NCBI RefSeq assembly: GCF_040361215.1
Contig: NZ_APND01000001.1
Span: 992,001-1,056,000, forward strand
Reading direction: 5' to 3'
DNA length: 64,000 bases
DNA from: Salinisphaera dokdonensis
GTDB taxonomy: Bacteria; Pseudomonadota; Gammaproteobacteria; Nevskiales; Salinisphaeraceae
The position numbers and the translations under genes are program-made. Of this stretch, positions 1-8,426 are shown in pieces (position 1 is the first letter of the stretch; each line of letters opens with the position of its first letter). The notes under the pieces were generated by a model. It was not told the origin of the DNA, searched no databases, and worked only from the letters and a program-made list of their open reading frames with translations.

Positions 1-44
1 GCTTTGACAACGAGTTTCGCGTCGGCGCACGCATGAACTTCTAG
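1..44 (+). CDS. C-terminal end of an outer-membrane beta-barrel protein (partial)
   Basis: Only the last 13 codons are inside the window, reading FDNEFRVGARMNF before a TAG stop. Alternating hydrophobic and polar residues and a terminal phenylalanine are the usual C-terminal signature recognised by the BAM machinery in porins and TonB-dependent receptors. A clear terminator follows 27 bases downstream. The family cannot be told from this fragment; the outer-membrane call is an inference from the last strand alone. Confidence 0.5.
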   Translation, partial: FDNEFRVGARMNF

Positions 45-70
45 GCCCATAACAGGCCAGCCTCTGCGAC

Positions 71-105
71 GATGGTTCGGCCCGAGCCCGGGCCATCGTC
101 TTTTT
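71..105 (+). terminator. Rho-independent terminator after the outer-membrane gene
   Basis: A 10-bp stem (71-80 with 88-97, two G-T pairs) closes a 7-base loop and is followed by GTCTTTTT. It separates the upstream gene from rpmB. Confidence 0.75.
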
Positions 106-118
106 CGTCCCACAACGG

Positions 119-147
119 TTGTACCGCGTGGCCTTTGATGGTTAAAT
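119..147 (+). promoter_or_regulatory. Candidate sigma-70 promoter for rpmB-rpmG
   Basis: TTGTAC at 119-124 and TTAAAT at 142-147 are spaced by 17 bases, about 40 bases before the rpmB start. Each hexamer matches the consensus at 4 of 6 positions. Position between a terminator and a highly expressed ribosomal gene supports it. Confidence 0.4.
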
Positions 148-189
148 ACGCGGCTCGCTGACGCGCGGCGCGCGACCAAGAGGTTAGTC

Positions 190-423
190 ATGTCCCAGAT
201 CTGTCAGGTGACCGGCAAGCGCCCGGTGACCGGTAACAACGTCTCTCACGCGCACAACAAGACTCGTCGTCGTTTTGTGCCCAATCTTCACTGGCATCGT
301 TTCTGGGTGGAAACCGAGAAGCGCTATGTACGCCTGCGGGTGTCGGCAAAGGGCATGCGCATCATCGATCGCCAAGGCATCGATACCGTACTTGCGAAAA
401 TCCGCAAGCAGGAGAAAGCATAA
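190..423 (+). CDS. rpmB: 50S ribosomal protein L28
   Basis: 77 residues, the usual length for bacterial L28. The start MSQICQVTGKRP and the HWHRFW core are typical of the family. L28 binds 23S rRNA in the large subunit. An AGAGG ribosome-binding site lies at about 180-184. The TAA stop shares one base with the ATG of rpmG (TAATG), so the two are translationally coupled. The rpmB-rpmG pair is a standard bacterial arrangement. Only one cysteine is present, so no zinc ribbon is expected. Confidence 0.97.
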   Translation: MSQICQVTGKRPVTGNNVSHAHNKTRRRFVPNLHWHRFWVETEKRYVRLRVSAKGMRIIDRQGIDTVLAKIRKQEKA

Positions 424-578
424 TGCGCGAAAAAGTACGCATGGTCTCGACCGCGGACACCGGGTTCTTCTACACCACGTACAAGAACAAGCGGAACACG
501 CCCGATAAGCTCGAGATGAAGAAATACGATCCCAAGGCGCGTAAGCACGTGACCTTCAAGGAAGCCAAGATCAAGTGA
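423..578 (+). CDS. rpmG: 50S ribosomal protein L33, zinc-free type
   Basis: A 51-residue protein starting MREKVRMVSTADTG and ending KEAKIK. It overlaps the rpmB stop by one base. It contains no cysteine, so it is the C-minus form that does not bind zinc; many bacteria keep such a form to save zinc. Length and the motif FFYTTYKNKRNTPDKLEMKK match gammaproteobacterial L33. A strong terminator follows, so rpmB-rpmG form a complete two-gene unit. Confidence 0.97.
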   Translation: MREKVRMVSTADTGFFYTTYKNKRNTPDKLEMKKYDPKARKHVTFKEAKIK

Positions 579-616
579 TCTTCGCTGGATCGGCCTGAGC
601 CGATCTCGATCGCGAG

Positions 617-642
617 AAAACCGGCCGCGCGCCGGTTTTTTT
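617..642 (+). terminator. Rho-independent terminator after rpmG
   Basis: AAAACCGGC pairs with GCCGGTTTT around a short GC-rich loop, followed by a run of seven T from 636 to 642. Confidence 0.85.
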
Positions 643-749
643 GTGCCCTCAAGCTATTTCTCCCGACCGCCGATAAATTGTTGAGCGATGCACACAAATG
701 CGTCGCGACAACAGCGGCCTCACCGCTGACTCAATACTCGGGGGGAACC

Positions 750-1481
750 ATGAACAGAACAACACTCGGCCTCGCGCTCGCATCACTCCTCTTGCCAACG
801 ATCGGGTACACAGCCGATTCCACGACCGATTCGTTGTATTCGTTCGCGCAAGCGACGTACACGAATCAAGACCTTGATACCGACCTAGGCGATGATGACG
901 CCGACGGATTTGGGCTATCAGCCTCTTGGCTATTCCTGCCAAACGCCTACGTATTCGCTCGCGGCGATTTCACGAGCCCGGACAAGGGCGACGACGCGCG
1001 GACGTTCTCAATCGGCGCAGGGCATCGGCTACCGATCGCGGATATCCGTAGTGATCTTGACGATGCCGGTCAGATCGACGCCTATGTCGAGGCCAGCTAT
1101 GAAAATCTGGAGTACGAAAGCTCGTTCGGTCTAAGCGATACGCAGGTCGAAGGGGACTCCGATGGTTTCAGCGCCACCTTGGGAATCCGCTGGTTAACCA
1201 CTCCGAACACCGAGCTAAACCCGTATATTGGCTATGTGAATTACGGCGAACCGGATATCGAAGTTCGCGGGCCTTTCGGCCGCAGCTCAGGCTCGATCGA
1301 CGAAACTTTGGATGGCATTCGTTTCGGCGTTCGAGGCGTTCTCGATCTCACGCCGAGAGTTTCGATCGTTGCAGGCTTCGAACGGACTCAACTCGATGTC
1401 GATGGTACCGATATCGATATCACGGCATTGCGCGCCGGCTTGCGCTGGTATTTCCCTTCGACCGGGATCACCGTTCGCTAA
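750..1481 (+). CDS. Small outer-membrane beta-barrel protein
   Basis: 243 residues from the ATG at 750, chosen because a GGGGG ribosome-binding site lies at 740-745 and a signal peptide begins there. Residues 1-22 (MNRTTLGLALASLLLPTIGYTA) form a Sec signal peptide. The mature part alternates hydrophobic and polar residues, is rich in acidic residues and aromatic girdle positions, and ends near RWYFPSTGITVR, as in 8- to 10-strand OmpA-like or OmpW-like barrels. No periplasmic OmpA domain follows. No specific family was recognised. The acidic surface suits a salt-tolerant organism, but that is inference. Confidence 0.7.
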   Translation: MNRTTLGLALASLLLPTIGYTADSTTDSLYSFAQATYTNQDLDTDLGDDDADGFGLSASWLFLPNAYVFARGDFTSPDKGDDARTFSIGAGHRLPIADIRSDLDDAGQIDAYVEASYENLEYESSFGLSDTQVEGDSDGFSATLGIRWLTTPNTELNPYIGYVNYGEPDIEVRGPFGRSSGSIDETLDGIRFGVRGVLDLTPRVSIVAGFERTQLDVDGTDIDITALRAGLRWYFPSTGITVR

Positions 1482-1500
1482 AGCTCACGGGTCGGCAATC

Positions 1501-3519
1501 TTATTGCTCCAGCAGTAGATTGCCGGCCTGATCTACGTCTACGGACCAGCCGGCCGCGATCCAGGTCGTGGTCACGCTCTCTCGCACGATGGCCGGGCCT
1601 TCGAAGCGCTGGCCAGCACACAGACTATCGCGGTCGTAAACAGGCACATCGTCGCCCAGCCCGTGTACCGCCACGGTTTCCGCCGCTGCGGGCATGCCGT
1701 CGCCGGCCTTTATCTCCGGCAGTGCGACATCCGGCACCGGGCCGGCCCGGTGCAAACGCAGATTGACCAGCTCGACGGCCAGGTCAAAGCGATGACCATA
1801 GCGGGCCGCATGAGCGGCATGGAACGCTTCCAGCAGATCGTCCGGCGTCTGCCATGGCAGATTGAGCGATGCGCTCTGGCCGGCATAGCGCAGATCGGCG
1901 CTAAGCCGCTCTTCGATATCGGCCTCGGCCACGCCCTCTTCGACCAGTTCATCACGCGTGGCATTGCGCAGTGGCGCGAGCCATTCGTCGATCTGACCCG
2001 CATCAATATCGGCGAGCGGCTGCAGAACGCTCAGCGAGCGTTCGCGCGAGCGTCGCGCGACCAGCATGCCGAGCGCCGACAGCACGCCGGCAAACACGGG
2101 AATCAGCACACGCTTCATGCCCATGCCTTCGGCGAGCGCGCAGGCATGCAATGGCCCGGCGCCGCCGAAACACAGCAGACTGTCGTCGGCCACCGACTCA
2201 CCGCGCGCAACCGATATCACCCGCAAGGCAGCGGTCATCGCTTCGTCGGCGACCCGCAGGATGCCGGCGGCGGCGTCCTCCACACCTAGATCGAGCGGCT
2301 CGGCGATACGCGCGACCGCGGCACGGGCAGCGTCCACGTCGAGGCCCATATGTCCCCCCAACCGGGTCGAGGCCGGTAGCCGGCCCAACACGACGTGCGC
2401 ATCGGTTACCGTCGGCTGATCGCCACCCTTGCCGTAGCAGGCCGGGCCGGGTTCGGCGCCTGCTGACTGGGGCCCGACCTGCAGCAGCCCGCCGGCGTCC
2501 AGCCACGCAATGGAGCCGCCGCCGGCGCCTATGGTGTGCATATCGACCATGGGCACAGCCACGGGATAGTCGGCGATACGCGTCTTGCTGGTCAGGGCAA
2601 GTTCGTCGCCCACCAGTGCCACGTCGCTACTGGTGCCGCCCATATCCAGCGTGAGCACCCGTTCGAGCCCCGCCGAGCGCGCCACGAAGCGCGCACCGAG
2701 CAGGCCACCGGCCGGCCCGGAAAGCAACAGATTCACCGCGTTATCGGCGGCCTGGTCGACACCAACCGTCCCGGCCGCGCCGTGCATGATCGCAACCCGG
2801 TCGAGCGCGGCTTCCAGGCGGCGCAGGTAACCGCCTACCGCCGGGCCCAGCGCGGCGTTGAGCCAGGTGGCGATGCCGCGTTCGTATTCGCCGTATTCAG
2901 GCAGCACGCGGCTGCCACGCGCGATGGTCAGATCCGGCAGCGCTTCGCGCAGCGCGTTTTCGATAGCCGCTTCGTCCGCGCCGTCGAGAAACGCGAACAG
3001 CAGATTGATGGCCACCGCCTCGACGCCCGACTCGCGCACCTGTTCGACCAGCGAGCCACGCATGGCGTCGTCGAGCGCGACCAGCGGCGCGCCCTGGGCA
3101 TCGCGGCGGGCATCAATCTCGAAACACAGATCGGCAGGCACCGGCACGGGCGCGGCCTCAGGTTCGAGCGCATAGAGTTCGCGCCGGGCTTGGCGGCCGA
3201 TAGTGAGCACATCGGCGAAGCCGGTGTTGGCGATATAAGCCGTACGCGCGAGCTTGTTCTCGAGCAGCGCGTTGGTGGCCACGGTCGAACCATGGACGAT
3301 GCGCCAGTCGGCTGCGGCATCGCCGGCGAAATGGCGCACGCCGTCGATCACCGCGGCATCCGGCGCCTCCGGGGTGGATGCGATCTTGTATACCGCGAGC
3401 GCGCCGTTCTGGAGCGCGATCACGTCGGTGAAAGTGCCGCCGGTGTCCACGCCGAGCTCGCCGCCGGCGGTTTCGGTGGCAGAAGGCTTTGTCGATTCGT
3501 CGTCGTGCTTTACGGTCAT
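1501..3519 (-). CDS. Hydantoinase/oxoprolinase family protein, HyuA-type subunit
   Basis: 672 residues, close to the usual size of HyuA (N-methylhydantoinase A, ATP-dependent opening of hydantoin-like or 5-oxoproline rings). The phosphate-binding motif DTGGTFTD is at residues 25-32, followed by HGSTVATNALLENK. The second ATPase motif TLDMGGTSSDVALV and the family motifs GAGGGSIAW and FGGAGPLHA are all intact. HyuA normally works with a HyuB subunit encoded next door, but no hyuB is present on either side: the next gene is a divergent ABC transporter and downstream is the convergent barrel gene. The partner may be elsewhere or this may be a stand-alone member; the substrate cannot be predicted. 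Confidence 0.85.
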   Translation of the reverse strand: MTVKHDDESTKPSATETAGGELGVDTGGTFTDVIALQNGALAVYKIASTPEAPDAAVIDGVRHFAGDAAADWRIVHGSTVATNALLENKLARTAYIANTGFADVLTIGRQARRELYALEPEAAPVPVPADLCFEIDARRDAQGAPLVALDDAMRGSLVEQVRESGVEAVAINLLFAFLDGADEAAIENALREALPDLTIARGSRVLPEYGEYERGIATWLNAALGPAVGGYLRRLEAALDRVAIMHGAAGTVGVDQAADNAVNLLLSGPAGGLLGARFVARSAGLERVLTLDMGGTSSDVALVGDELALTSKTRIADYPVAVPMVDMHTIGAGGGSIAWLDAGGLLQVGPQSAGAEPGPACYGKGGDQPTVTDAHVVLGRLPASTRLGGHMGLDVDAARAAVARIAEPLDLGVEDAAAGILRVADEAMTAALRVISVARGESVADDSLLCFGGAGPLHACALAEGMGMKRVLIPVFAGVLSALGMLVARRSRERSLSVLQPLADIDAGQIDEWLAPLRNATRDELVEEGVAEADIEERLSADLRYAGQSASLNLPWQTPDDLLEAFHAAHAARYGHRFDLAVELVNLRLHRAGPVPDVALPEIKAGDGMPAAAETVAVHGLGDDVPVYDRDSLCAGQRFEGPAIVRESVTTTWIAAGWSVDVDQAGNLLLEQ

Positions 3520-3589
3520 GGCCCTTCAGCGGATGATTCGGCGTGGCCGCCCTGTATAAAGCCGCCTGCCGCGTGTGCCGGAAACGATC

Positions 3590-4534
3590 ATGGAAAGCGA
3601 TTTGAAGCTGTCGGCGCAAGGCCTGGTCCGCGATTATGCGGGCCGGCGCGCCGTGAACGATATCGACATCCGCCTGGCGGGCGGCGAAGTGCTGGGCCTG
3701 CTCGGGCCCAACGGCGCCGGCAAGACCACCACGCTGCGCATGCTTGCCGGCACGCTCGCGCCCAGCGCTGGACGCATTCTGCTCGCCGGTCACGACATGG
3801 CCCGTGCACCGCGCCAGGCCAAGCGGCATCTCGGCTACCTGCCCGAGCGCCCGCCCGTGTACGACGAGCTGACCGTCGACGAATATCTCGCTTTCTGCGC
3901 CCGGCTGCGCGGCGTCGAGCGCGCGAAGCGAGGGGCAGCGATCGAGCGTGCAAAGGCTGACTGCGGCCTCGAAGACACCGGCAAGCGCCTGATTGGCAAT
4001 CTTTCCAAGGGTTACCAGCAACGCGTGGGCATCGCCCAGGCCATCGTGCATCGCCCGGATGTGCTCATCCTCGACGAACCCACGGCCGGGCTCGATCCGA
4101 ACCAGCTGCGCGGTATCCGCGAACTGGTCGGCCGGCTGGCCGAATCGCATAGCGTGATCGTGTCGAGCCATATCCTGTCCGAGATCCAGGCGGTCGCGCA
4201 TCGCGTCATGATTCTGCACCGTGGCCGCGTGGTGCTTGATGAAGCGCTGGCCGACGCAGACGCCGGCAACGGCGTGATCGATATCGGCCTGCGCGCCGGC
4301 CCCGACCGCGCCACGCTCGCCGCGCTCGCGGGCGTGGATGCCGTGGAAGACCTCGGCGACGGGCGCTGGCGCATCACCGCGACACCCGGCCGCGATATCC
4401 GCGGATCCCTGGCCGAAACCGCCGTCCACAATGGCTGGCATCTGGTCGAACTGACCGCGCACACGCCGGATCTGGAAAGCCGCTTCGCCGATCTGACTCG
4501 CAGCGAACACGACACCGTGGCAGAAACCTCATGA
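3590..4534 (+). CDS. ABC transporter ATP-binding protein, GldA-like
   Basis: 314 residues from the ATG at 3590; a GTG five codons upstream (3575) is possible. Walker A is GPNGAGKTT at residues 39-47, the signature is LSKGYQQR and Walker B is VLILDEPTAGLD. The protein resembles GldA-type ATPases of ABC-2 exporters, which have a single ATPase domain and a short C-terminal extension. Its TGA overlaps the next ATG by four bases, so it is the first gene of an operon with a permease, a GldG-like protein and a DUF4340 protein. The complex is expected at the inner membrane; the cargo is unknown. Confidence 0.88.
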   Translation: MESDLKLSAQGLVRDYAGRRAVNDIDIRLAGGEVLGLLGPNGAGKTTTLRMLAGTLAPSAGRILLAGHDMARAPRQAKRHLGYLPERPPVYDELTVDEYLAFCARLRGVERAKRGAAIERAKADCGLEDTGKRLIGNLSKGYQQRVGIAQAIVHRPDVLILDEPTAGLDPNQLRGIRELVGRLAESHSVIVSSHILSEIQAVAHRVMILHRGRVVLDEALADADAGNGVIDIGLRAGPDRATLAALAGVDAVEDLGDGRWRITATPGRDIRGSLAETAVHNGWHLVELTAHTPDLESRFADLTRSEHDTVAETS

Positions 4535-5301
4535 GCCTGACCCTGTCGATCGCCCGCCATGAACTGCGGCGTCTGTTCGTCTCGCCGCTGGCCTGGACGC
4601 TGCTGGCGGTGAGTCAGCTTCTCACCGGCATTCTGTTCGCGATGTCGCTGACCGATCTCAGCCTCAATCCGCAGCGTATCGGCGCCTACGACGGCGTTTC
4701 GGCGATCGTCGGCGGCGGGCTGTTCCGCTTCGCCACCGTGGTGCTGTTGCTCGTCGTGCCGCTGCTGACCATGCGTGTGTTCGCCGAGGAACGAAAGACC
4801 GGGAATATCGAACTGCTGCTGTCGGCACCCGCTTCGCTGACCGCGGTGGTACTCGGCAAGTTCGTCGGCCTAATGGGCTATCTCACCCTGCTGTTCGCGC
4901 TGATCGCGATCATGCCGCTATCGCTGGCGTTTGCCACGCCGCTGGATATGGGCCTGCTGGCCTCCGGGCTGATCGGGCTGTGGCTGGTCATGGCGGCCTT
5001 CTGTGCTCTCGGCTTGTTCCTGTCCTCACTCACCCGCGAGCCCACGCTCGCGGCCGTGGCAACACTGGGCGCACTGATGCTGCTGTGGCTGTTCTATGCG
5101 GTCTCGACCATGGACTGGCAGCCGGTCGTGCTCGGCACGGCTCTGCCGCTGGGCGAAGCGGCACGCGCGCTGTCGCTGATCGGCCACCATGACGCGCTGT
5201 TGCGCGGCGTATTCTCCAGTGCCGACCTGCTGTATTTCCTGATCTTCACGCTCTGCTTTCTCGCACTTACGGTCGTGCGTCTCGATATGGACCGCCACTG
5301 A
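4531..5301 (+). CDS. ABC-2 type permease, GldF-like
   Basis: 256 residues with about six hydrophobic segments (for example around 22-42, 63-85, 105-128, 140-165, 173-190 and 230-250). The stretch RVFAEERKTGNIELLLSAP after the second segment is the conserved cytoplasmic loop of ABC-2 permeases. It overlaps both neighbours (ATGA at the start, TGATG at the end), which implies coupled translation and fixed stoichiometry with the ATPase. Together they form the membrane core of the transporter. Confidence 0.88.
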   Translation: MSLTLSIARHELRRLFVSPLAWTLLAVSQLLTGILFAMSLTDLSLNPQRIGAYDGVSAIVGGGLFRFATVVLLLVVPLLTMRVFAEERKTGNIELLLSAPASLTAVVLGKFVGLMGYLTLLFALIAIMPLSLAFATPLDMGLLASGLIGLWLVMAAFCALGLFLSSLTREPTLAAVATLGALMLLWLFYAVSTMDWQPVVLGTALPLGEAARALSLIGHHDALLRGVFSSADLLYFLIFTLCFLALTVVRLDMDRH

Positions 5302-6635
5302 TGCGCGCCGCCCATCTGCTCACGATGCTGCTGATCGCCGCCGCGGCCCTGCTCGCGGGCATGCTCAGCCAGCGCCTGTCGATCAGCGCGGACTGGACCG
5401 CCGGCAACCGCAACTCGCTCACGCAGGCCAGCCAGCGCGTGATCGGCGCGCTCCATGACGGGCCGATCACACTGCGCGCCTATATCTACCCGGGCCCGCA
5501 GCGCGCCGATGTGCGCGCCCAGCTGGCCCGCTACACGCGCGCCAGCTCGCGGGTTTCGCTGGAGTTTGTCGACCCGGCCCGGCATCCGCAGGAAGTGCGC
5601 GAACTGCGTATTGGCGACGACGGCGCGCTGCAGGTCCGCTACCAGGGCCGCAGCCAGACGGTGACCGATTTCGACGAGAAAAGCGTGACCAATGCTCTGC
5701 AGCGGCTGTCGGTCGCGACCGATCAATGGGTCGTGTTTCTCAGCGGCCACGGCGAGCGCGATCCGGGCGACGAGAGCAACGGTGGCTACAGCGATCTCGC
5801 CGCAGCACTCGACAGCCAGGGCATGACCACCCGCACGCTCAATATCGCCGATGCCGCCGCGATCCCGGACAACACCGCGCTGCTGGTCATCGCCAGCCCG
5901 CAGCGCGCCCTGTTGCCCGGCGAAGTGGAGCTGATCCGCGCCTATCTCGCGCAGGGCGGTGCTTTGCTCTGGGCCGACGACCCGGGCGAGCGCTACGGCC
6001 TCGGCGCGCTGGCTGGCGACCTGGGCATTCGCTGGCAGCCGGGCACGCTGATCTATCCCGACTACAAGACGATCGGCACCGGCCACCCCGCGATTGCGGT
6101 GGTTGCGAACTATCCAGATACGCCGATCTCCGAAAATCTGACCCGTATCAGCCTGTTTCCCTATGCCGGATCGATCGCTGCGATGAGCCGAGGGAGCGGC
6201 TGGCGGGCCGAGACCTTCCTGCGCTCGAACACGCGCAGCTGGCTGGAGACCGGCGATCTGGAACAGGCCAGCCTGAGCTTCGAGCCGGATACGGGTGATC
6301 AGCGCGGCCCGCTCGATATGGGCATCGCGCTGTCTCGCACGGTACAGGCGCCCCAGGGCCCGCAGGCCCAGCGTGCAGCCGTCATCGCCGACAGCGATTT
6401 CATGAGTAACGGCCATCTGGCCAAGCTCGGCAACCGCCCGCTCGCTTTGGCTCTGTTTCAGTGGCTGGGCTATCGCGATGCACAGATCGCCGTCGACGTA
6501 GCCACAGCACCCGATGCCAATCTCGATCTGACAGCGAGCCAGATTCGCGGCGTGTGGTGGGTCTATGTGCTCATTCTGCCGTTCGCTCTGCTCGGCTTCG
6601 GACTGATCCGTTGGGCACGCCGACGTCGGCGATGA
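5301..6635 (+). CDS. GldG-like ABC transporter accessory protein
   Basis: 444 residues. One N-terminal membrane segment (about 7-22) and one near the C-terminus (about 418-438) bracket a large periplasmic part. That part has the GldG/DUF4350-like order: an N-terminal domain with YIYPGPQRADVRAQLARY, then FLSGHGERDP and a fold resembling a class-I glutamine amidotransferase. The gene overlaps the permease by one base and the DUF4340 gene by four. In Bacteroidetes the GldAFG set supports gliding; in proteobacteria the same set occurs without gliding genes and its role is not established. Confidence 0.82.
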   Translation: MRAAHLLTMLLIAAAALLAGMLSQRLSISADWTAGNRNSLTQASQRVIGALHDGPITLRAYIYPGPQRADVRAQLARYTRASSRVSLEFVDPARHPQEVRELRIGDDGALQVRYQGRSQTVTDFDEKSVTNALQRLSVATDQWVVFLSGHGERDPGDESNGGYSDLAAALDSQGMTTRTLNIADAAAIPDNTALLVIASPQRALLPGEVELIRAYLAQGGALLWADDPGERYGLGALAGDLGIRWQPGTLIYPDYKTIGTGHPAIAVVANYPDTPISENLTRISLFPYAGSIAAMSRGSGWRAETFLRSNTRSWLETGDLEQASLSFEPDTGDQRGPLDMGIALSRTVQAPQGPQAQRAAVIADSDFMSNGHLAKLGNRPLALALFQWLGYRDAQIAVDVATAPDANLDLTASQIRGVWWVYVLILPFALLGFGLIRWARRRRR

Positions 6636-7588
6636 ATCGCAAGCGACTGATATTTATCGCGGCACTGATCGTCGGCGTGATCGCGCTGGGCGCGGCGCTG
6701 TGGCTGACGCGCAGCCCGCAGCCCACGCCCGAGCCGCGCGTAAGCAATGTGCCGGTCGAAGCGATCTCGCATATCGATATCAATCTGCGCGATGCCATGG
6801 TCGAGCTTGAGCGGCGCGGGGGCGCTGGCGACAACAAGAGCTGGCGAGTCGCCACCCCTGTGGCCGCTCGCGCGGATACCGCCCACGTCAAAGCGCTGCT
6901 CGAACTGGCCGAAGCCACAGCCACGCGCCGCTATGCGCGCGATGCGATCGAGGACGACGTGACCGGCTTCGACGATCCGCCGCTGACCCTGCGCTACAAC
7001 GACGAAGCGCCGATCGCGATCGGCAACCCCGGTCCGCAGGTCGGCACCCGCTATGTGCGTACCGCTCATGCGTTGCTGCTCGTGAAGCTGCGATCGCTGT
7101 CCAGCCTGCCCACCAATTGGCGCGGCTGGATCGCGCCGACCCTGCTCGCCCGTGATGCCGATCTGACACGACTCACATTGCCGCGCCTGACGCTCGAGAT
7201 CAGCGAAACCGGCGGCTGGCGCGTCCTGCCGGAGAGCGCCGACCAGGGCGCGGACTATGCGCAGGCCACGATCAACGCCTGGCGCCGAAGCCGCGCGCTG
7301 TCACTCGAGCCGGCCGATCTCGGGCGCGCGCGCACGGCCCGCGTCACGCTGCGTTTCGGCGACGACAGCACCCGACATCTGGACGTGATCGCGCGCGAGC
7401 CGGAGCTGATCCTGCGCGATGCCGATCTCGGTATCGACTACCACTTTGCCGACACGCTGGCCGCGCCGCTGCTGGACATGCGGCATCCCGATTCGCTGGG
7501 GGCCGGTCGCGAACGCAGCCTGCAGCCTTCGGCGATTCCGCTTAGCGCGCCGGAGGCGGGCAGCGAGTCGGGCGGCGACCGCAGATAA
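6632..7588 (+). CDS. DUF4340 domain-containing protein
   Basis: 318 residues from an ATG that overlaps the GldG-like stop as ATGA. Residues 7-26 form one membrane anchor, then a soluble periplasmic part with the DUF4340 pattern of beta-rich repeats (IDINLRDAMVELER, WRVATPVAARADTAHVKALL). DUF4340 genes regularly close GldAFG-like operons in proteobacteria, which fits its position. The last roughly 30 residues are polar and probably disordered. The function of the family is unknown; a role as a periplasmic partner of the transporter is an inference from the operon. Confidence 0.8.
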   Translation: MNRKRLIFIAALIVGVIALGAALWLTRSPQPTPEPRVSNVPVEAISHIDINLRDAMVELERRGGAGDNKSWRVATPVAARADTAHVKALLELAEATATRRYARDAIEDDVTGFDDPPLTLRYNDEAPIAIGNPGPQVGTRYVRTAHALLLVKLRSLSSLPTNWRGWIAPTLLARDADLTRLTLPRLTLEISETGGWRVLPESADQGADYAQATINAWRRSRALSLEPADLGRARTARVTLRFGDDSTRHLDVIAREPELILRDADLGIDYHFADTLAAPLLDMRHPDSLGAGRERSLQPSAIPLSAPEAGSESGGDRR

Positions 7589-7717
7589 AGAGGATGCGTT
7601 GACCGTTTTCGGTTTGGCGCTGTGACGAGGAACGAACGGAACGCCGGAGTCGTAAGCATTGATGCGTTCAGCATGAATTCCAGCGCTTCTAAATCAACTG
7701 CTTATGTTGACTTTAGC
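7589..7717. other. Intergenic spacer before repeat copy 1
   Basis: No supported gene. The segment CGAGGAACGAACGGAACGCC near 7626 loosely resembles CGAGGAGCGAGCGAAGGCG inside repeat copy 2 (near 18629), so this stretch may be a decayed part of the same repeat family. Confidence 0.35.
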
Positions 7718-7725
7718 TTGGGGTT

Positions 7726-7770
7726 TCGCACTGCTGTGCGAGTGTCTTTTATTTGCTTGTCCAAATAAAA
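7726..7770 (+). repeat. End module of copy 1 (left): palindrome plus hexaloop hairpin
   Basis: TCGCAC/GTGCGA at 7726-7741 around TGCT, then TTTTATTTG (7747-7755), loop CTTGTC (7756-7761) and CAAATAAAA (7762-7770), a perfect 9-bp stem. Confidence 0.85.
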
Positions 7771-8121
7771 GGCACCAAAACAAAAGACACCCCGTCTTGC
7801 GTCGATGCTTCGCATCGGTGCCCTGCGCTGCTCGCCCGGCCGGGCGCAGCCGGAACTCGCCGCGCTACGCACGGCTCAAACATCCGGCTGCTTCATCCCG
7901 GCCGCGCTCCGCTGCTCGGCGCTTCGCCAAGGGGCCCGAATACAGACAAGTTCGCTAACCGGACTTTGCGCGTCGGATAACGCCGGAGGCGAATTCGACC
8001 GGAACGCAGCCAGTCACTCCAACTTCCACTCTTCAGTCGTTTTGCCGAAAAACGCGAGGCCAGGCCGCCTGTATTACGGCCCCGTTGCACGGCGACGGAG
8101 ACGCGCAGCGGCGAAGGGTGT

Positions 8122-8173
8122 CCGGCGCACAGCGCCGGTGCGGCAAGATGTTTGAGCATCGCCAAAGCGATGC
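8122..8173 (+). repeat. Internal hairpins of repeat copy 1
   Basis: CCGGCGC (8122-8128) pairs with GCGCCGG (8132-8138) around ACA. GCATCGC (8156-8162) pairs with GCGATGC (8167-8173) around CAAA. The second hairpin differs from its counterpart in copy 2 by a compensating pair change. Confidence 0.75.
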
Positions 8174-8254
8174 GAGTTTTTGCCGCATCCCTTCGCCGCG
8201 AGCATCGAAGTGCACCGGCCCAGCCGGCGCTGCGCCCGGGTGTCTTTTCTCTTG

Positions 8255-8304
8255 GTCACTTCTCTTTGGACAAGCAAAGAGAAGTGACTCGCACTGCAGT
8301 GCGA
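8255..8304 (+). repeat. End module of copy 1 (right): hexaloop hairpin plus palindrome
   Basis: A perfect 14-bp stem (8255-8268 with 8275-8288) closes the loop GACAAG, followed directly by the perfect palindrome TCGCACTGCAGTGCGA at 8289-8304. It is the left module inverted, with a different stem sequence. Confidence 0.85.
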
Positions 8305-8426
8305 AACAAAAGGTTCGACGAACTCGTGAGTGCCGGAAGACTCGTGCCCGGAAGCCGCGAGCCTTAATCGGCCTTTATAAAGGAAGCCTAAGCGGCCTCT
8401 CTAGCCTCCCATGGCAAAATACCCCA

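Larger units (their letters stand above)
7718..8352 (+). repeat. Structured inverted-end repeat, copy 1
   Basis: A roughly 635-bp element lying between the DUF4340 gene and mutM. It shares long blocks with 18219-18896, which is in the opposite orientation. Each end carries the same two-part module: a palindrome around CGCAC/GTGCG and a hairpin with the loop CTTGTC (or GACAAG), facing inward. The interior is a series of GC-rich hairpins. Several short open frames cross it but change frame between copies, so I do not call them genes. There is no transposase. Similar sequences are, from memory, common as intergenic repeats in Xanthomonas- and Lysobacter-like genomes, where they give spurious proteins containing GQAKRS or DKQREVT. 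Confidence 0.8.

Noticed and set aside
2536..3960. A 474-codon open frame antisense to the hydantoinase gene
   Set aside because: Composition is Arg/His/Gly-rich as expected for an antisense frame, and it runs into the start of the ABC ATPase gene.
7704..8367. Several short open frames across repeat copy 1
   Set aside because: Frames are not conserved in copy 2, codons reflect hairpin arms, and no family is recognisable; the DNA is better explained as a structured repeat.
8085..8426. Long N-terminal extension of the mutM frame
   Set aside because: It reads through the repeat tail; the enzyme needs its N-terminal proline exposed, which only the start at 8427 provides.
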